Counted from the first letter of the stretch, positions 43,251 through 51,767 are shown. The stretch: 58,479 nucleotides of DNA from Pseudomonadota bacterium (GCA_026398735.1 JAPLSH010000020.1:52296-110774), one strand, 5' to 3'. Translations and numbers: made by a program. The notes: a model not told the origin generated them from the letters alone.

Positions 43251-44999
43251 ATGCATCAGCACAAGCAAGCAACTCAATCACCCGACACGACGCGGCGACG
43301 CTTTGTCTGCGGCTTGGCAGCGGGCGGGCTGGTTGGCGCGCTGTCGCCGCGCTCTGTGTGGGCGGCTGGGTCTGATTCAGCTCAATTAGGCATGCCTGTG
43401 TTGCAAGGCCCGCAACTGCAGTTGGACATCACGGCTGCGCAAGTCAATTTCACAGGCCGCAGCGCGATGGGCACAGCAGTCAACGGCAGTGTGCCTGCGC
43501 CCTTGCTGCGACTGCGCGAGGGCGATCTCTTGCAGGCCCGCGTAAGCAATCATCTCAGTACTGCTACGGCGATTCACTGGCATGGTCTGGTCGTGCCTGC
43601 CGGGATGGACGGCGTACCGGGATTGAGTTTTGCCGGCATTGCTTCTGGTGCCAGCTTCGACTATCGCTTTGGACTGCATCAAAGCGGTACCTATTGGTAT
43701 CACGCGCACGCTGGCTTTCAAGAGCAGACGGGCCTGTATGGGCCATTGGTAATTGAGCCGCGCAACAGCGATCTGTTTACCTATGACCGCGACTATGTCG
43801 TGATGTTGTCGGACTGGAGCGATATCGCGCCACAACGCATTCTGACGCGCCTTAAGAAGCAGGCCTCTTACTACAACCATCAGCAGCGCACCGTTTCAGA
43901 GCTGCTGCGTGACATTCAGGCCAAGGGTGCCAAGGCGGCATTTGCGGACCGCCGCCAATGGGGTCAGATGCGTATGACACCCACCGACCGGGCCGATGTC
44001 GATGCCTCGGCCTATACCTATCTGCTCAATGGCCGCACCCCAGCAGCCAATTGGACAGGCTTGTTCAAACCCGGTGAGCGTCTGCGGCTGCGCTTCATCA
44101 ACGCCGGTGCAATGACTTATTTTGATGTACGCATACCCGGGCTGCGCATGACGGTGGTGGCGGCAGATGGTCAGTTGGTAGAGCCCGTTGTAGTGGATGA
44201 GTTCAGACTTGCGGCAGCAGAGACACTGGATGTGATCGTAGAGCCGCGCGAATCACGTGCCTATACGCTGTTCGCGCAAAGCATGGATCGCTCCGGTTAC
44301 GCGCGCGGCAGCTTGGCACCGGCGGTTGGCATGGTCGCTGCTGTGCCGCGTCTGGATCGTCCTGCCAGGTTGACGATGGCTGATATGGGTCATCATCACG
44401 CAGCAGCAGTTGCTGGTCTGGATGAGCCGGATCATGCGGCGATGATGGTGGCGCATCCGGCCAGCGAAGCGCATAACCCCAATGTGGATATGCAAACGCA
44501 TATGCCGCTGCCCAAGCTCGATGATCCGGGAATTGGTCTGCGCGAGGAGCAGTTACTGGCACTGCGCGATGACGCTGTGCCCGGACATCGTGTGTTGCGA
44601 CTGTCTGACCTGCGCAGCACGGATGCAGATCCTGACGGACGTATTCCACTGCGCACCATCGAGTTACACTTGACCGGCAATATGGATCGCTATGTGTGGG
44701 GCTTTGATGGGCTGCGCTATGGCCAGTCCGATCCCATCGTGTTGCAGGTCGGTGAGCGGGTCCGGTTCGTGCTGATCAACGACACCATGATGGAACACCC
44801 AATCCATTTGCATGGCTTGTGGAGCGATATCGAAGATGAAACCGGCGAGTTTCAGGTTCGCAAGCACACACTGTCCATGCCACCGGGCACGCGCCGCAGT
44901 TTCAGGGTCACGGCCGATGCCACCGGCCGCTGGGCCTTTCATTGCCACATGATGTTTCACATGGCGCTTGGAATGTTTCGTGAGGTGCAGGTCTCATGA
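43251..44999 (+). CDS. copA: Tat-exported multicopper oxidase (CopA-type copper resistance protein)
   Basis: A 582-residue periplasmic cuproprotein. The Tat signal is 'TTRRRFVCGLAAGG'. Copper ligand motifs are complete: 'AIHWHGL', 'TYWYHAHAGFQ', 'HPIHLHGLW' and 'AFHCHMMFHMALGMFREV', giving the type 1 and trinuclear sites. A Met/His-rich insert around residue 380 ('ADMGHHHAAAV', 'DEPDHAAMM') probably binds Cu(I). It oxidises cuprous copper in the periplasm. The ATG at 43251 puts the Tat motif ~16 residues in; GTG 43218 is an alternative. copB follows with a 4-base overlap. Confidence 0.92.
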   Translation: MHQHKQATQSPDTTRRRFVCGLAAGGLVGALSPRSVWAAGSDSAQLGMPVLQGPQLQLDITAAQVNFTGRSAMGTAVNGSVPAPLLRLREGDLLQARVSNHLSTATAIHWHGLVVPAGMDGVPGLSFAGIASGASFDYRFGLHQSGTYWYHAHAGFQEQTGLYGPLVIEPRNSDLFTYDRDYVVMLSDWSDIAPQRILTRLKKQASYYNHQQRTVSELLRDIQAKGAKAAFADRRQWGQMRMTPTDRADVDASAYTYLLNGRTPAANWTGLFKPGERLRLRFINAGAMTYFDVRIPGLRMTVVAADGQLVEPVVVDEFRLAAAETLDVIVEPRESRAYTLFAQSMDRSGYARGSLAPAVGMVAAVPRLDRPARLTMADMGHHHAAAVAGLDEPDHAAMMVAHPASEAHNPNVDMQTHMPLPKLDDPGIGLREEQLLALRDDAVPGHRVLRLSDLRSTDADPDGRIPLRTIELHLTGNMDRYVWGFDGLRYGQSDPIVLQVGERVRFVLINDTMMEHPIHLHGLWSDIEDETGEFQVRKHTLSMPPGTRRSFRVTADATGRWAFHCHMMFHMALGMFREVQVS

Positions 45000-45682
45000 G
45001 ACTGCCGGTCGCTCTGTGTCTGTTGCTGAGTCCCGGTGCCGTTGCAGCAAGCGAAGGCATGGACCATACGGATCACGCCGGACACGGCATGGCCGAAGAT
45101 CCAGTCATCGCCATGCTGATCGTCGACAGATTGGAGGCGAGTCGACATAACCAACTGACTGCCGGTGCCTGGGATGCACGAGCTTGGATCGGCACAGATC
45201 AAAGCCGTTGGCAGCTGCGCAGCGAAGGCCATGATGCGGCGTCAGGTCACAGCGCCGACACCACGCTTGAAGTCAGTTGGCTGCGTCCGGTGTCGCCTTG
45301 GATGCAGGTTGTAGTGGGTGTGGTGCGTGACGTACAGGACAAACAGGCGCGCAACGGCGTGACCGCAGGCTTGGTTGGCGTATTGCCCTATCGGGTCAAT
45401 CTGCAGTCTGCGGTGTGGCTAACAGATGGGCCGCATGCTGCAGTGCGGATTGAATTGGAACAGGACTGGTTGTTGACGCAGCGTTGGGTGTTACAGCCGC
45501 GTATTGAAACGCGCCTGTGGAGCAGCGGTGACCACAATGCTGACGTGGGTCTGCGGCTACGCTATGAGATTCGTCGGGAGTTGGCACCGTACGTCGGGGT
45601 GAATCGTGCGTTTGCACGCGATACAGGCCTAACAGAGGCGGGTGGAACGCAGGTTGTTGCGGGACTGCGCGCCTGGTTTTGA
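44996..45682 (+). CDS. copB: Outer membrane copper resistance protein CopB
   Basis: A 228-residue CopB-family beta-barrel. The signal peptide 'LPVALCLLLSPGAVAA' is followed by a short metal-binding stretch 'GMDHTDHAGHGM', much shorter than the Met/His repeats of Pseudomonas CopB. The barrel region has alternating strands ('TTLEVSWLRPVSPWMQ', 'GLRLRYEIRRELAPYVGV'). The C-terminus ends in the outer-membrane signature phenylalanine. It is co-transcribed with copA (GTGA-type overlap). No copRS pair is next to them. Confidence 0.87.
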   Translation: MRLPVALCLLLSPGAVAASEGMDHTDHAGHGMAEDPVIAMLIVDRLEASRHNQLTAGAWDARAWIGTDQSRWQLRSEGHDAASGHSADTTLEVSWLRPVSPWMQVVVGVVRDVQDKQARNGVTAGLVGVLPYRVNLQSAVWLTDGPHAAVRIELEQDWLLTQRWVLQPRIETRLWSSGDHNADVGLRLRYEIRRELAPYVGVNRAFARDTGLTEAGGTQVVAGLRAWF

Positions 45683-45683
45683 C

Positions 45684-46574
45684 CTATTGGGGTTGGGACT
45701 TGAGCAAGTGAGCCTTAAACGCAGTCGCAGCAGGCGACAAGCTGCGTGTGCCAGGCGAAACCACATACCAGCGGGCCTGTATTGGAAAGCCCTTTACATC
45801 GAGAATCTTGATGCCTGCCATATGCGCTTTGGTTGCCAGTGCGTGGGCGGATAACACGCCGATTCCAAGGTCGCCTGCTACCGCTTCCTTTAAAGCTTCG
45901 TTGCTACCCAGTTCCATGCGCACCAATGGCGTAAAGCGGCATTTGCGTAGGTGCTTGTCCGTCGCCATGCGTGTGCCTGACCCCTGCTCACGAAGAATGA
46001 ACCGTTCGGCTGAAAGCTTTTCTAAGGGGATGTTCTTGGTGCGCGTCAGTGGATGTTTGGCTGGCGCTATAACCACTAGCGGATTGTCACGTAATACAGC
46101 CACTGCTAGGTCTAGGTGTGATGGCGGTAGCGACATGACATAGAGGTCGTCCAACCGCTGCTCAAGGCGCTCAACGACGCGGTCGCGGTTGAGGATCTCC
46201 AGCGCAACGTCAATTCCTGGGTGAAGCTTGCAAAACTCCCCTAGTAAGCGGGGAACAAAATATTTTGCAGTGCTTACCACTGCAACTTTTAAAGTTCCGA
46301 GCTCCAGGCCTTTCATGGCATCCAGCCGTTGTCGAAGAGACTGATATTCGTGCTCAATGCTGCGAGCTGAATCGGCCAAAGCTCTGCCAGCTGCCGTCAG
46401 CTGCAGGCGTCTTCCTACAGTTTCATGCACTGGCATGCCGATGCTGCGGGCCAACTGTTGCAGTTGTGTGGAGGCTGTTGGCTGCGTGATGTGCTGGCTT
46501 CGTGCTGCGGCAGTGATGCTACCGGCTTCTGCAATCGCCAGAACCAAGCGTAACTGCCGTAAGGTTATATGCAT
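45684..46574 (-). CDS. LysR-family regulator (CbbR/CysB-like subgroup)
   Basis: A 296-residue LysR regulator with N-terminal 'MHITLRQLRLVLAIAEAGSI' and a helix-turn-helix 'AAARSQHITQPTASTQLQQL' (about 17-40). The effector domain has the usual 'GTLKVAVVSTAKYFVPRLLGEF' start. It is divergent from the SbtA-like bicarbonate transporter gene, with 85 bases between; the palindrome there is its likely target. The pairing suggests control by inorganic carbon or a related metabolite. Confidence 0.85.
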   Translation of the reverse strand: MHITLRQLRLVLAIAEAGSITAAARSQHITQPTASTQLQQLARSIGMPVHETVGRRLQLTAAGRALADSARSIEHEYQSLRQRLDAMKGLELGTLKVAVVSTAKYFVPRLLGEFCKLHPGIDVALEILNRDRVVERLEQRLDDLYVMSLPPSHLDLAVAVLRDNPLVVIAPAKHPLTRTKNIPLEKLSAERFILREQGSGTRMATDKHLRKCRFTPLVRMELGSNEALKEAVAGDLGIGVLSAHALATKAHMAGIKILDVKGFPIQARWYVVSPGTRSLSPAATAFKAHLLKSQPQ

Positions 46575-46595
46575 TCAAAAAATCTATAGCTAACC

Positions 46596-46607
46596 TGATA
46601 AATATCA
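46596..46607. promoter_or_regulatory. Palindrome in the LysR-sbtA divergent promoter (candidate LysR site)
   Basis: TGATA-AA-TATCA is a perfect 5+5 inverted repeat of the T-N-A LysR type in an unusually AT-rich 85-base gap. A further half-site, TTTTATCA, lies at 46627-46634. Confidence 0.55.
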
Positions 46608-46659
46608 ATTTTACACAACTTGTCTGTTTTATCACCATGGGTGCCTTCGGAGGTGCGCC

Positions 46660-47613
46660 ATGCAAAATCTTATGGATCCAGCGGTGTTGTTTTTTGTGCT
46701 GGGGGTTGGCGCTGGTCTGCTCCGTTCTAACCTAGAGATACCGCCTCCAATCTCGAAGTTTCTCTCGCTGTACCTGTTGATGGCACTGGGGCTCAAAGGG
46801 GGCTTTTCGATTGCCCATTCCGGTTTGACTGGTGAGGTGGTTTTGGTACTGGCGTGCGCTGTGCTGCTTTCGCTGCTTATTCCTTTAATTGCCTATGGCT
46901 TGTTGCGCAGAACGCTGGCGCCTTTGGATGCTGTGGCCGTCGCTGCAACCTATGGGTCCGTCAGTGCTGTGACGTTTGTGACCGCTACTCAGTACCTAGA
47001 ACATCAGGGTATTGCCTATGGGGGCTATATGGCCGCCGCAATGGCCTTGATGGAATCGCCAGCGATCATTCTTGCGATCCTTGCAGCCAACCAGTTGCGA
47101 CAACATTCGAAAACGCCCCTGCGAGAGATTTTCAGAGAATCGATGACCGATGGTGCTCAAGTGGTGTTGGTCGGCGCCATGCTGATTGGCATCTTGACTG
47201 GCGATGCCGGGAGAGAGGCTATGCAGCCGTTTTCTGCTGATCTATTCAAGGGAATGTTGGCGTTCTTTCTGCTCGACATGGGCTTGATGACCGCCAAAAG
47301 TTTGCCGCAACTTAGAAATCACTCTGCGTGGCTGCTGTGCTGGTCATTGGGGGCGCCGCTTGTTCATGCAGCTATGGCATGTGGTTTGACTGTCGTTGCT
47401 GGCTTGGAAATCGGTGATTCAATCTTGCTAGTGGTGTTGGCAGCTAGCGCATCCTACATTGCAGTGCCAGCGGTATTGCGCCATGCCATCCCCGAGGCCA
47501 ATCCTGGTATCTATCTCGGTATGTCGTTGGGTATCACGTTTCCCTTCAACATTCTGATTGGCATTCCCCTCTACAGCAAAGTTGTGCCGTACGTGCAGGG
47601 TCTGACAGGGTAA
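46660..47613 (+). CDS. Sodium-dependent bicarbonate transporter family protein (SbtA-like)
   Basis: A 317-residue membrane protein with about ten hydrophobic segments. 'LEIPPPISKFLSLYLLMALGLKGG' (core PPISKFLSLYLL), 'ATYGSVSAVTFVTATQYL', 'GYMAAAMALMESPAIILA' and 'ASASYIAVPAVLRHAIPEANPG' are the SbtA/DUF897 signature blocks; SbtA of cyanobacteria imports bicarbonate with sodium. GGAGGT lies six bases before the ATG. No SbtB-type PII gene is adjacent; regulation seems to be by the divergent LysR protein. GC content by eye (~53%) is lower than neighbours, hinting at acquisition. Confidence 0.88.
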   Translation: MQNLMDPAVLFFVLGVGAGLLRSNLEIPPPISKFLSLYLLMALGLKGGFSIAHSGLTGEVVLVLACAVLLSLLIPLIAYGLLRRTLAPLDAVAVAATYGSVSAVTFVTATQYLEHQGIAYGGYMAAAMALMESPAIILAILAANQLRQHSKTPLREIFRESMTDGAQVVLVGAMLIGILTGDAGREAMQPFSADLFKGMLAFFLLDMGLMTAKSLPQLRNHSAWLLCWSLGAPLVHAAMACGLTVVAGLEIGDSILLVVLAASASYIAVPAVLRHAIPEANPGIYLGMSLGITFPFNILIGIPLYSKVVPYVQGLTG

Positions 47614-47623
47614 TCGGCTGCTT

Positions 47624-47848
47624 TTACAGTGTGACCGACTGCCTGGCCACCATCGTGATGGCGTCGAAAGGGCAGTGCTCGGCGCACTTGGTGCAGCCAG
47701 TGCAGGCCGCTTCATTATTGAGCAGCGAAGTCTTTCGCCAGTTGGGGCCCGGTTCCAGATGCAGAACGTGCGGAGGGCAGACGGCAATGCAGCGCCCGCA
47801 ACCGGTGCAGCGCTGTGGATCGATGACCGGCAGCAGTTTGCGGGCCAC
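47624..47848 (-). CDS. Small 2[4Fe-4S] ferredoxin
   Basis: A 74-residue soluble electron carrier with two canonical cluster motifs: 'CTGCGRCIAVCPP' and 'CTGCTKCAEHCPF' (C-x2-C-x2-C-x3-C-P). The insert between them is short ('HVLHLEPGPNWRK'), as in bacterial NapF/ferredoxin-like proteins. The partner is unknown. It follows the DUF3429 gene after seven bases on the same strand and is convergent with sbtA. Confidence 0.88.
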   Translation of the reverse strand: MARKLLPVIDPQRCTGCGRCIAVCPPHVLHLEPGPNWRKTSLLNNEAACTGCTKCAEHCPFDAITMVARQSVTL

Positions 47849-47855
47849 GTGCTGA

Positions 47856-48362
47856 TTAGCCCAGACTTGCCACGACTAGGCTGACCACCGCCACGCTGGT
47901 CAGCAGTAGCCGCAAGTCGGCTATCCACAGCGGCAGTGACGTTGGGCGTAGCAGTTGCCGATCGGCCAAGTAACACGCAAGCAGGAGCACAGCGACCAGT
48001 CGCAGGCCGGTCTGCTGTGCTTGCTGCAGCGCCAGCCATGCAACTAGCGATGGCAGTACGCTCCAGCCATAGCGGGCTGTTGCCGATGCGGATGAGGCAA
48101 CACCTGCCACGGCATAGGCCCAGTGCAGAGCACCGACAAAGGTGGCAATGAGCGCGCCGTACTGCAGCAGCGCCTGCGAGCTTGTCAGCTGTGTATCTGG
48201 TGGGCCCAAGACGGCCAACAGGCTCAGCCCCACGAAGGGGATAAGGCCCGCCAGTCCGAACACTATCGCCGGTCTTGGTGCGGTTGCGAGGCGCGAAACA
48301 ATGTTGCTCAAAGAGGACTCCAGCGTGCTGGCAGGTGCGGCAGGTGCAGCATATGCTGGCAT
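47856..48362 (-). CDS. DUF3429 membrane protein
   Basis: A 168-residue inner-membrane protein. 'FGLAGLIPFVGLSLLAVLG', 'LLQYGALIATFVGALHWAYAV' and 'YGWSVLPSLVAWLALQ' are the conserved DUF3429 segments; about five hydrophobic helices are predicted. The function is unknown. ATG 48362 is used, with GTG 48377 five codons upstream as alternative. It is divergent from the LOG gene by 32 bases and co-directional with a ferredoxin. Confidence 0.82.
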   Translation of the reverse strand: MPAYAAPAAPASTLESSLSNIVSRLATAPRPAIVFGLAGLIPFVGLSLLAVLGPPDTQLTSSQALLQYGALIATFVGALHWAYAVAGVASSASATARYGWSVLPSLVAWLALQQAQQTGLRLVAVLLLACYLADRQLLRPTSLPLWIADLRLLLTSVAVVSLVVASLG

Positions 48363-48394
48363 GCCTTGCGAATGCACTCTGGGGTCACTGCACC

Positions 48395-48973
48395 ATGCGT
48401 ATCTGTGTTTTCTGCGCTTCTAGCTCGTTGGCCCCTGCCCATTTCGGACAGGCGGCGTTTGATCTGGGTCAGTTGTTAGCCAACGCGGGTGTGCATGTGG
48501 TGTTCGGCGGCGGCGGTAAGGGCTCGATGGGCCGCCTAGCTGATGGGGTCCATGCCGCTGGCGGTGCCATTACCGGGGTCATGCCACATTTCATGCGCGA
48601 GCTGGAATGGTCCCATCCCAAAGTCAGCACCTATGAGTGGACCACCGACATGGCCGAGCGCAAGGCGCGACTGTTGGCCGATACCGATGCGGTGGTTGCA
48701 TTGCCCGGCGGCTGCGGAACGTTCGAGGAGCTGCTTGAGGTGATGACGCTCAAGCGGTTGGGTCTGTATCTGGCACCCATTATCGTGGTGAACCAGGCTG
48801 GGTTTTATGAGCCGTTGCGACAGCTGCTGCAGTCGAGCATTGATAACCGTTTCATGGATGAGCGCCATCAGTCTATGTACACGCTTGTTGACGGTGTTGA
48901 CGATGTATTGGCAGCGGTGCGTTCTGCGCCGCAGTGGAGCCGTGATGCGACGGGTTTTGCTGTGCAAAGCTGA
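48395..48973 (+). CDS. LOG family protein (cytokinin riboside 5'-monophosphate phosphoribohydrolase type)
   Basis: A 192-residue Rossmann-like nucleotide hydrolase. 'VFGGGGKGSMGRLADG' and 'ALPGGCGTFEELLEVMT' (PGGxGT-x3-E) are the LOG active-site motifs. Bacterial LOG proteins cleave the base from AMP or modified nucleoside monophosphates. The start at 48395 gives the usual 'MRICVFCASSS' N-terminus. A cytochrome-like gene follows 21 bases on. Confidence 0.92.
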   Translation: MRICVFCASSSLAPAHFGQAAFDLGQLLANAGVHVVFGGGGKGSMGRLADGVHAAGGAITGVMPHFMRELEWSHPKVSTYEWTTDMAERKARLLADTDAVVALPGGCGTFEELLEVMTLKRLGLYLAPIIVVNQAGFYEPLRQLLQSSIDNRFMDERHQSMYTLVDGVDDVLAAVRSAPQWSRDATGFAVQS

Positions 48974-48994
48974 TATGGACCGAGGGCTGTAGAG

Positions 48995-49558
48995 ATGACA
49001 CTCAAAAAAATCTGGTGTTTTATCGTGCCAGCGCTGGTGTTGCCGCTGTGCTTGAGCGCAGCCGACCGGCAAGTCGGTGTTGGTCAGGGTTGGACGGGCG
49101 TCACGCATCCCAAAGAGGTTATCGTCGCGCGTCAAGAGTTGATGGAGCACATCGAACTGCTGATGGAGCCCATCGATACATTGACTGTCCAGCCGGTACA
49201 GGACGTCGAGCGCGTACGCCAAAATGCAGAGATCATCGGGGCAGTGTTGCTGTCTGTGCCGCACTTGTTCCCGCCCAGCACCAACCTCTTTGATGCAAAA
49301 GCATCGCAGCCGCAAACGTTGGCTTTGCCGCCCATCTGGAAACAGTTCGATACGTTCTATCGTTTAGCTGGTTTGGCTGCTAAAGCTGCCGAAGTAATGG
49401 CCGAGGCCAAAGATGAACCGGCGATGCGTCGTGCAAGCTTAGCGTTGCGTGGCAGTTGTGATGCCTGCCATACGCTGTATCTGCGTCGTTATGAACCGCC
49501 CAAGACCAAAGAGTCGGATTACACCTTCGACTTTGATTCAGCCTTACCTGCCAAATAG
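48995..49558 (+). CDS. Exported class II-like c-type cytochrome
   Basis: A 187-residue secreted protein: signal peptide 'FIVPALVLPLCLSAA', then a helical bundle with C-terminal haem motif 'CDACHTLY' (C-x2-CH). A haem motif near the C-terminus with a preceding four-helix region ('QELMEHIELLMEPIDTL') is the cytochrome c' layout. A polar tail of about 25 residues follows the haem site, longer than usual. It might bind NO or carry electrons; no partner enzyme is adjacent. Confidence 0.8.
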   Translation: MTLKKIWCFIVPALVLPLCLSAADRQVGVGQGWTGVTHPKEVIVARQELMEHIELLMEPIDTLTVQPVQDVERVRQNAEIIGAVLLSVPHLFPPSTNLFDAKASQPQTLALPPIWKQFDTFYRLAGLAAKAAEVMAEAKDEPAMRRASLALRGSCDACHTLYLRRYEPPKTKESDYTFDFDSALPAK

Positions 49559-49569
49559 CCCGAGGGCGA

Positions 49570-50880
49570 TTACTCTTTGAGTGGCTGCAGTGGCACGCGC
49601 ACCAGTACCACCGCGCTGAGTACAACCGGCACTGCCATAATCAGGCAGGTCCACACACGACCTGTGCCCCCTGCCAGCAACAGTCCGGCTGTGTAGGGGC
49701 CCACAAATGACCCCAGGCGCCCTGCGCTCATAGACAGACCCATGCCTGTCGCCCGCACACGTGCCGGGAAGGTTGCTGCGCCGGTGGCATAGAGCATGAC
49801 CGCAGCACCGAATATGCCAAAGCCAACGGCCATCGACGCCGCCACAGTCAGAGCGTAGCTGTGCGCCGAGTAGCCGAATGCGGCGATGGCCAGGCCCAGC
49901 GCAATAAGCGTGGCTGTGGCGACGGGTCGCAACGCGGCGCGCAAGGTGGCTGCGCCGATAAGAACACCGCCGGCAATGCCGCCTACGTTGGTGAGGATTG
50001 AGATCCATCGGCCCGACGCATCACCAAAGCCAGCTTCTGTGGTGAGTTGGTTGTTCCAGTTGAGGAAGAAATACGACGACAACATGTAAAGAAAGTAGGC
50101 CGCCTGCATCAGCAACAGCCGCGGCAGAATAGGTTGACGCAGCAGATCCGTCAGACTGGATTTGGCAGCAGCGGGCGCCGGTTGCGGGAGTTGGTCGAAG
50201 CTGGGCAGGTCCAGCCGCGCCAAGATTTTGTTCAGACGCTGCAAACTGCCGGGGCCTGGCTTGGAGACCATGAAATCGATGGACTCGGGCAGCAGCACTA
50301 TCACCAAGGGAATCAGCAGCGCTGATACCACGCCACCGAACACAAACACGGAACGCCAGCCATAAGAGCCGATCAACCATTGCGACACGATGATGCCGCC
50401 GATCACGACACCGACGTTATAGCCGATCGTGACCAGACCCAGTCCCAGATTGCGGGTGCGTTGGGAGCAGTATTCAAATACCAACGTACCCACAGCGCTG
50501 GCCATGGCGCCAACCCCCATGCCGGTGACAAAGCGCAGCGCGACCAGTTGCCACAGGGAGTCGGCACCAGCAGATAGCAGCATGCCCAGTGACAGCAACG
50601 TAAGATTCAACAGAATGGCTGTGCGGCGCCCATACAGATCGGCAATAGGCGAGAGCAGCAACGCGCCTGTGGCAGTGCCTAAGGGCCCTGCCGACAGCAG
50701 GGTGCCCAGCAGGACTGGGTCCAACTGCCATTCGCGCGCAAGAATTGGCGAGATTAGCGATGCGGCCAGCAGATCGAAGCCATCTACCATGTTGATTAAT
50801 ACACCCAGGGCGATGACCAGCAGTTGCAGGGGCCGCAGTGGCCGGCTGGCGATGGCTTCGTGTACGTGTTGCAGTGTCAT
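49570..50880 (-). CDS. MFS transporter, aromatic acid:H+ symporter type
   Basis: A 436-residue permease with about twelve membrane segments. 'NMVDGFDLLAASLISP' (the DGxD motif in helix 1) and 'SPIADLYGRRTAILLN' are typical of the AAHS family that imports benzoate or hydroxybenzoates. ATG 50880 has an AGGGGAC just upstream and is preferred over earlier in-frame starts. It could supply the aromatic catabolic enzymes in this region; the substrate is not determined. Confidence 0.87.
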   Translation of the reverse strand: MTLQHVHEAIASRPLRPLQLLVIALGVLINMVDGFDLLAASLISPILAREWQLDPVLLGTLLSAGPLGTATGALLLSPIADLYGRRTAILLNLTLLSLGMLLSAGADSLWQLVALRFVTGMGVGAMASAVGTLVFEYCSQRTRNLGLGLVTIGYNVGVVIGGIIVSQWLIGSYGWRSVFVFGGVVSALLIPLVIVLLPESIDFMVSKPGPGSLQRLNKILARLDLPSFDQLPQPAPAAAKSSLTDLLRQPILPRLLLMQAAYFLYMLSSYFFLNWNNQLTTEAGFGDASGRWISILTNVGGIAGGVLIGAATLRAALRPVATATLIALGLAIAAFGYSAHSYALTVAASMAVGFGIFGAAVMLYATGAATFPARVRATGMGLSMSAGRLGSFVGPYTAGLLLAGGTGRVWTCLIMAVPVVLSAVVLVRVPLQPLKE

Positions 50881-50969
50881 GCTGTCCCCTGTCTGCATAT
50901 GGCAGCCGCTGGTGCGGTCTTTTTTGCCAGTGCTAGGATGCGCAGACAATAGCTGAATCCGGGGGAGTC

Positions 50970-51767
50970 ATGTCAGCGAGCATTCGCGCGACAATCCGAT
51001 ACGTCGTCAAAGGGGAGAAATCGATTTTCTACCCGGCCGATCGCGCCAAATCATATTGGCCTCCCGAAGACCATGAGATGGCTATTACCGACGCCCGGCC
51101 ACTACTTGATCGGCTCAGCGTGGCGCGCAATGGCTTTACGGTGCTGCACCATCAGACGGCGGTCAGGGACTTTGCCGATTCCACCCAGATTGAAGACGTG
51201 TTCCTGCCAGAGGCCGTGCAGCTAGCCATGCAAGTTAATGGCGCGGTAAAGGCTTTTGCCTTCGGCCCTGTAGTTCGTAGCGATGCGCCGGGCAGTGTGC
51301 AAGGGGCGCTGCCGGCACATGGCGCGCATGTGGATTATGGCCGTCCGACCATAGAAGACTTTGCGCGGGCCGCTTTGGGCGACGAGGCAGCCTACTGGCT
51401 GACTAAACGTGTTGTGCTGATGAACTTGTGGCGCCCCCTTGCCACGGTGTACAGCTCGCCGTTGGCGCTGTGTGATGCCTCGACGGTTGAGGCGGGCGAT
51501 CTGCATCCGAGCGAAATACGCGGCGGGCTCATGAACATGAATCGCCAGCCGCTGTTTGGCTTTAATCTCAGCTATAACGCCGCGCACCGCTGGTATTACT
51601 TGCCGCAGATGCAGCCTGACGAAGTGTTTGCGTTCAAGCTTTATGATTCGGATGAGACGCGCCCGCAGTGGACGGGGCACACGGCCTTCAATGACCCCAA
51701 TACGCCGACTGATGCACCGCCACGACAAAGCATCGAGGTGCGCACGGTGTCTTTTATTGAAGACTAA
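50970..51767 (+). CDS. CmcJ/NvfI-family oxidoreductase-like protein
   Basis: A 265-residue protein of the CmcJ/NvfI (AsaB-like) family. It has 'HHQTAVRDFADSTQIED', 'GALPAHGAHVDYG', 'KRVVLMNLWRPL' (the conserved NxWRP block) and 'NLSYNAAHRWYYLPQM'. Fungal relatives are 2-oxoglutarate/Fe(II) oxygenases or cephamycin-type methoxylation partners; 'HVDYG' with a downstream histidine could be an HxD metal site. The role here is unknown. A GGGGGAG lies before the ATG. The stop overlaps the convergent regulator stop. Confidence 0.8.
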   Translation: MSASIRATIRYVVKGEKSIFYPADRAKSYWPPEDHEMAITDARPLLDRLSVARNGFTVLHHQTAVRDFADSTQIEDVFLPEAVQLAMQVNGAVKAFAFGPVVRSDAPGSVQGALPAHGAHVDYGRPTIEDFARAALGDEAAYWLTKRVVLMNLWRPLATVYSSPLALCDASTVEAGDLHPSEIRGGLMNMNRQPLFGFNLSYNAAHRWYYLPQMQPDEVFAFKLYDSDETRPQWTGHTAFNDPNTPTDAPPRQSIEVRTVSFIED

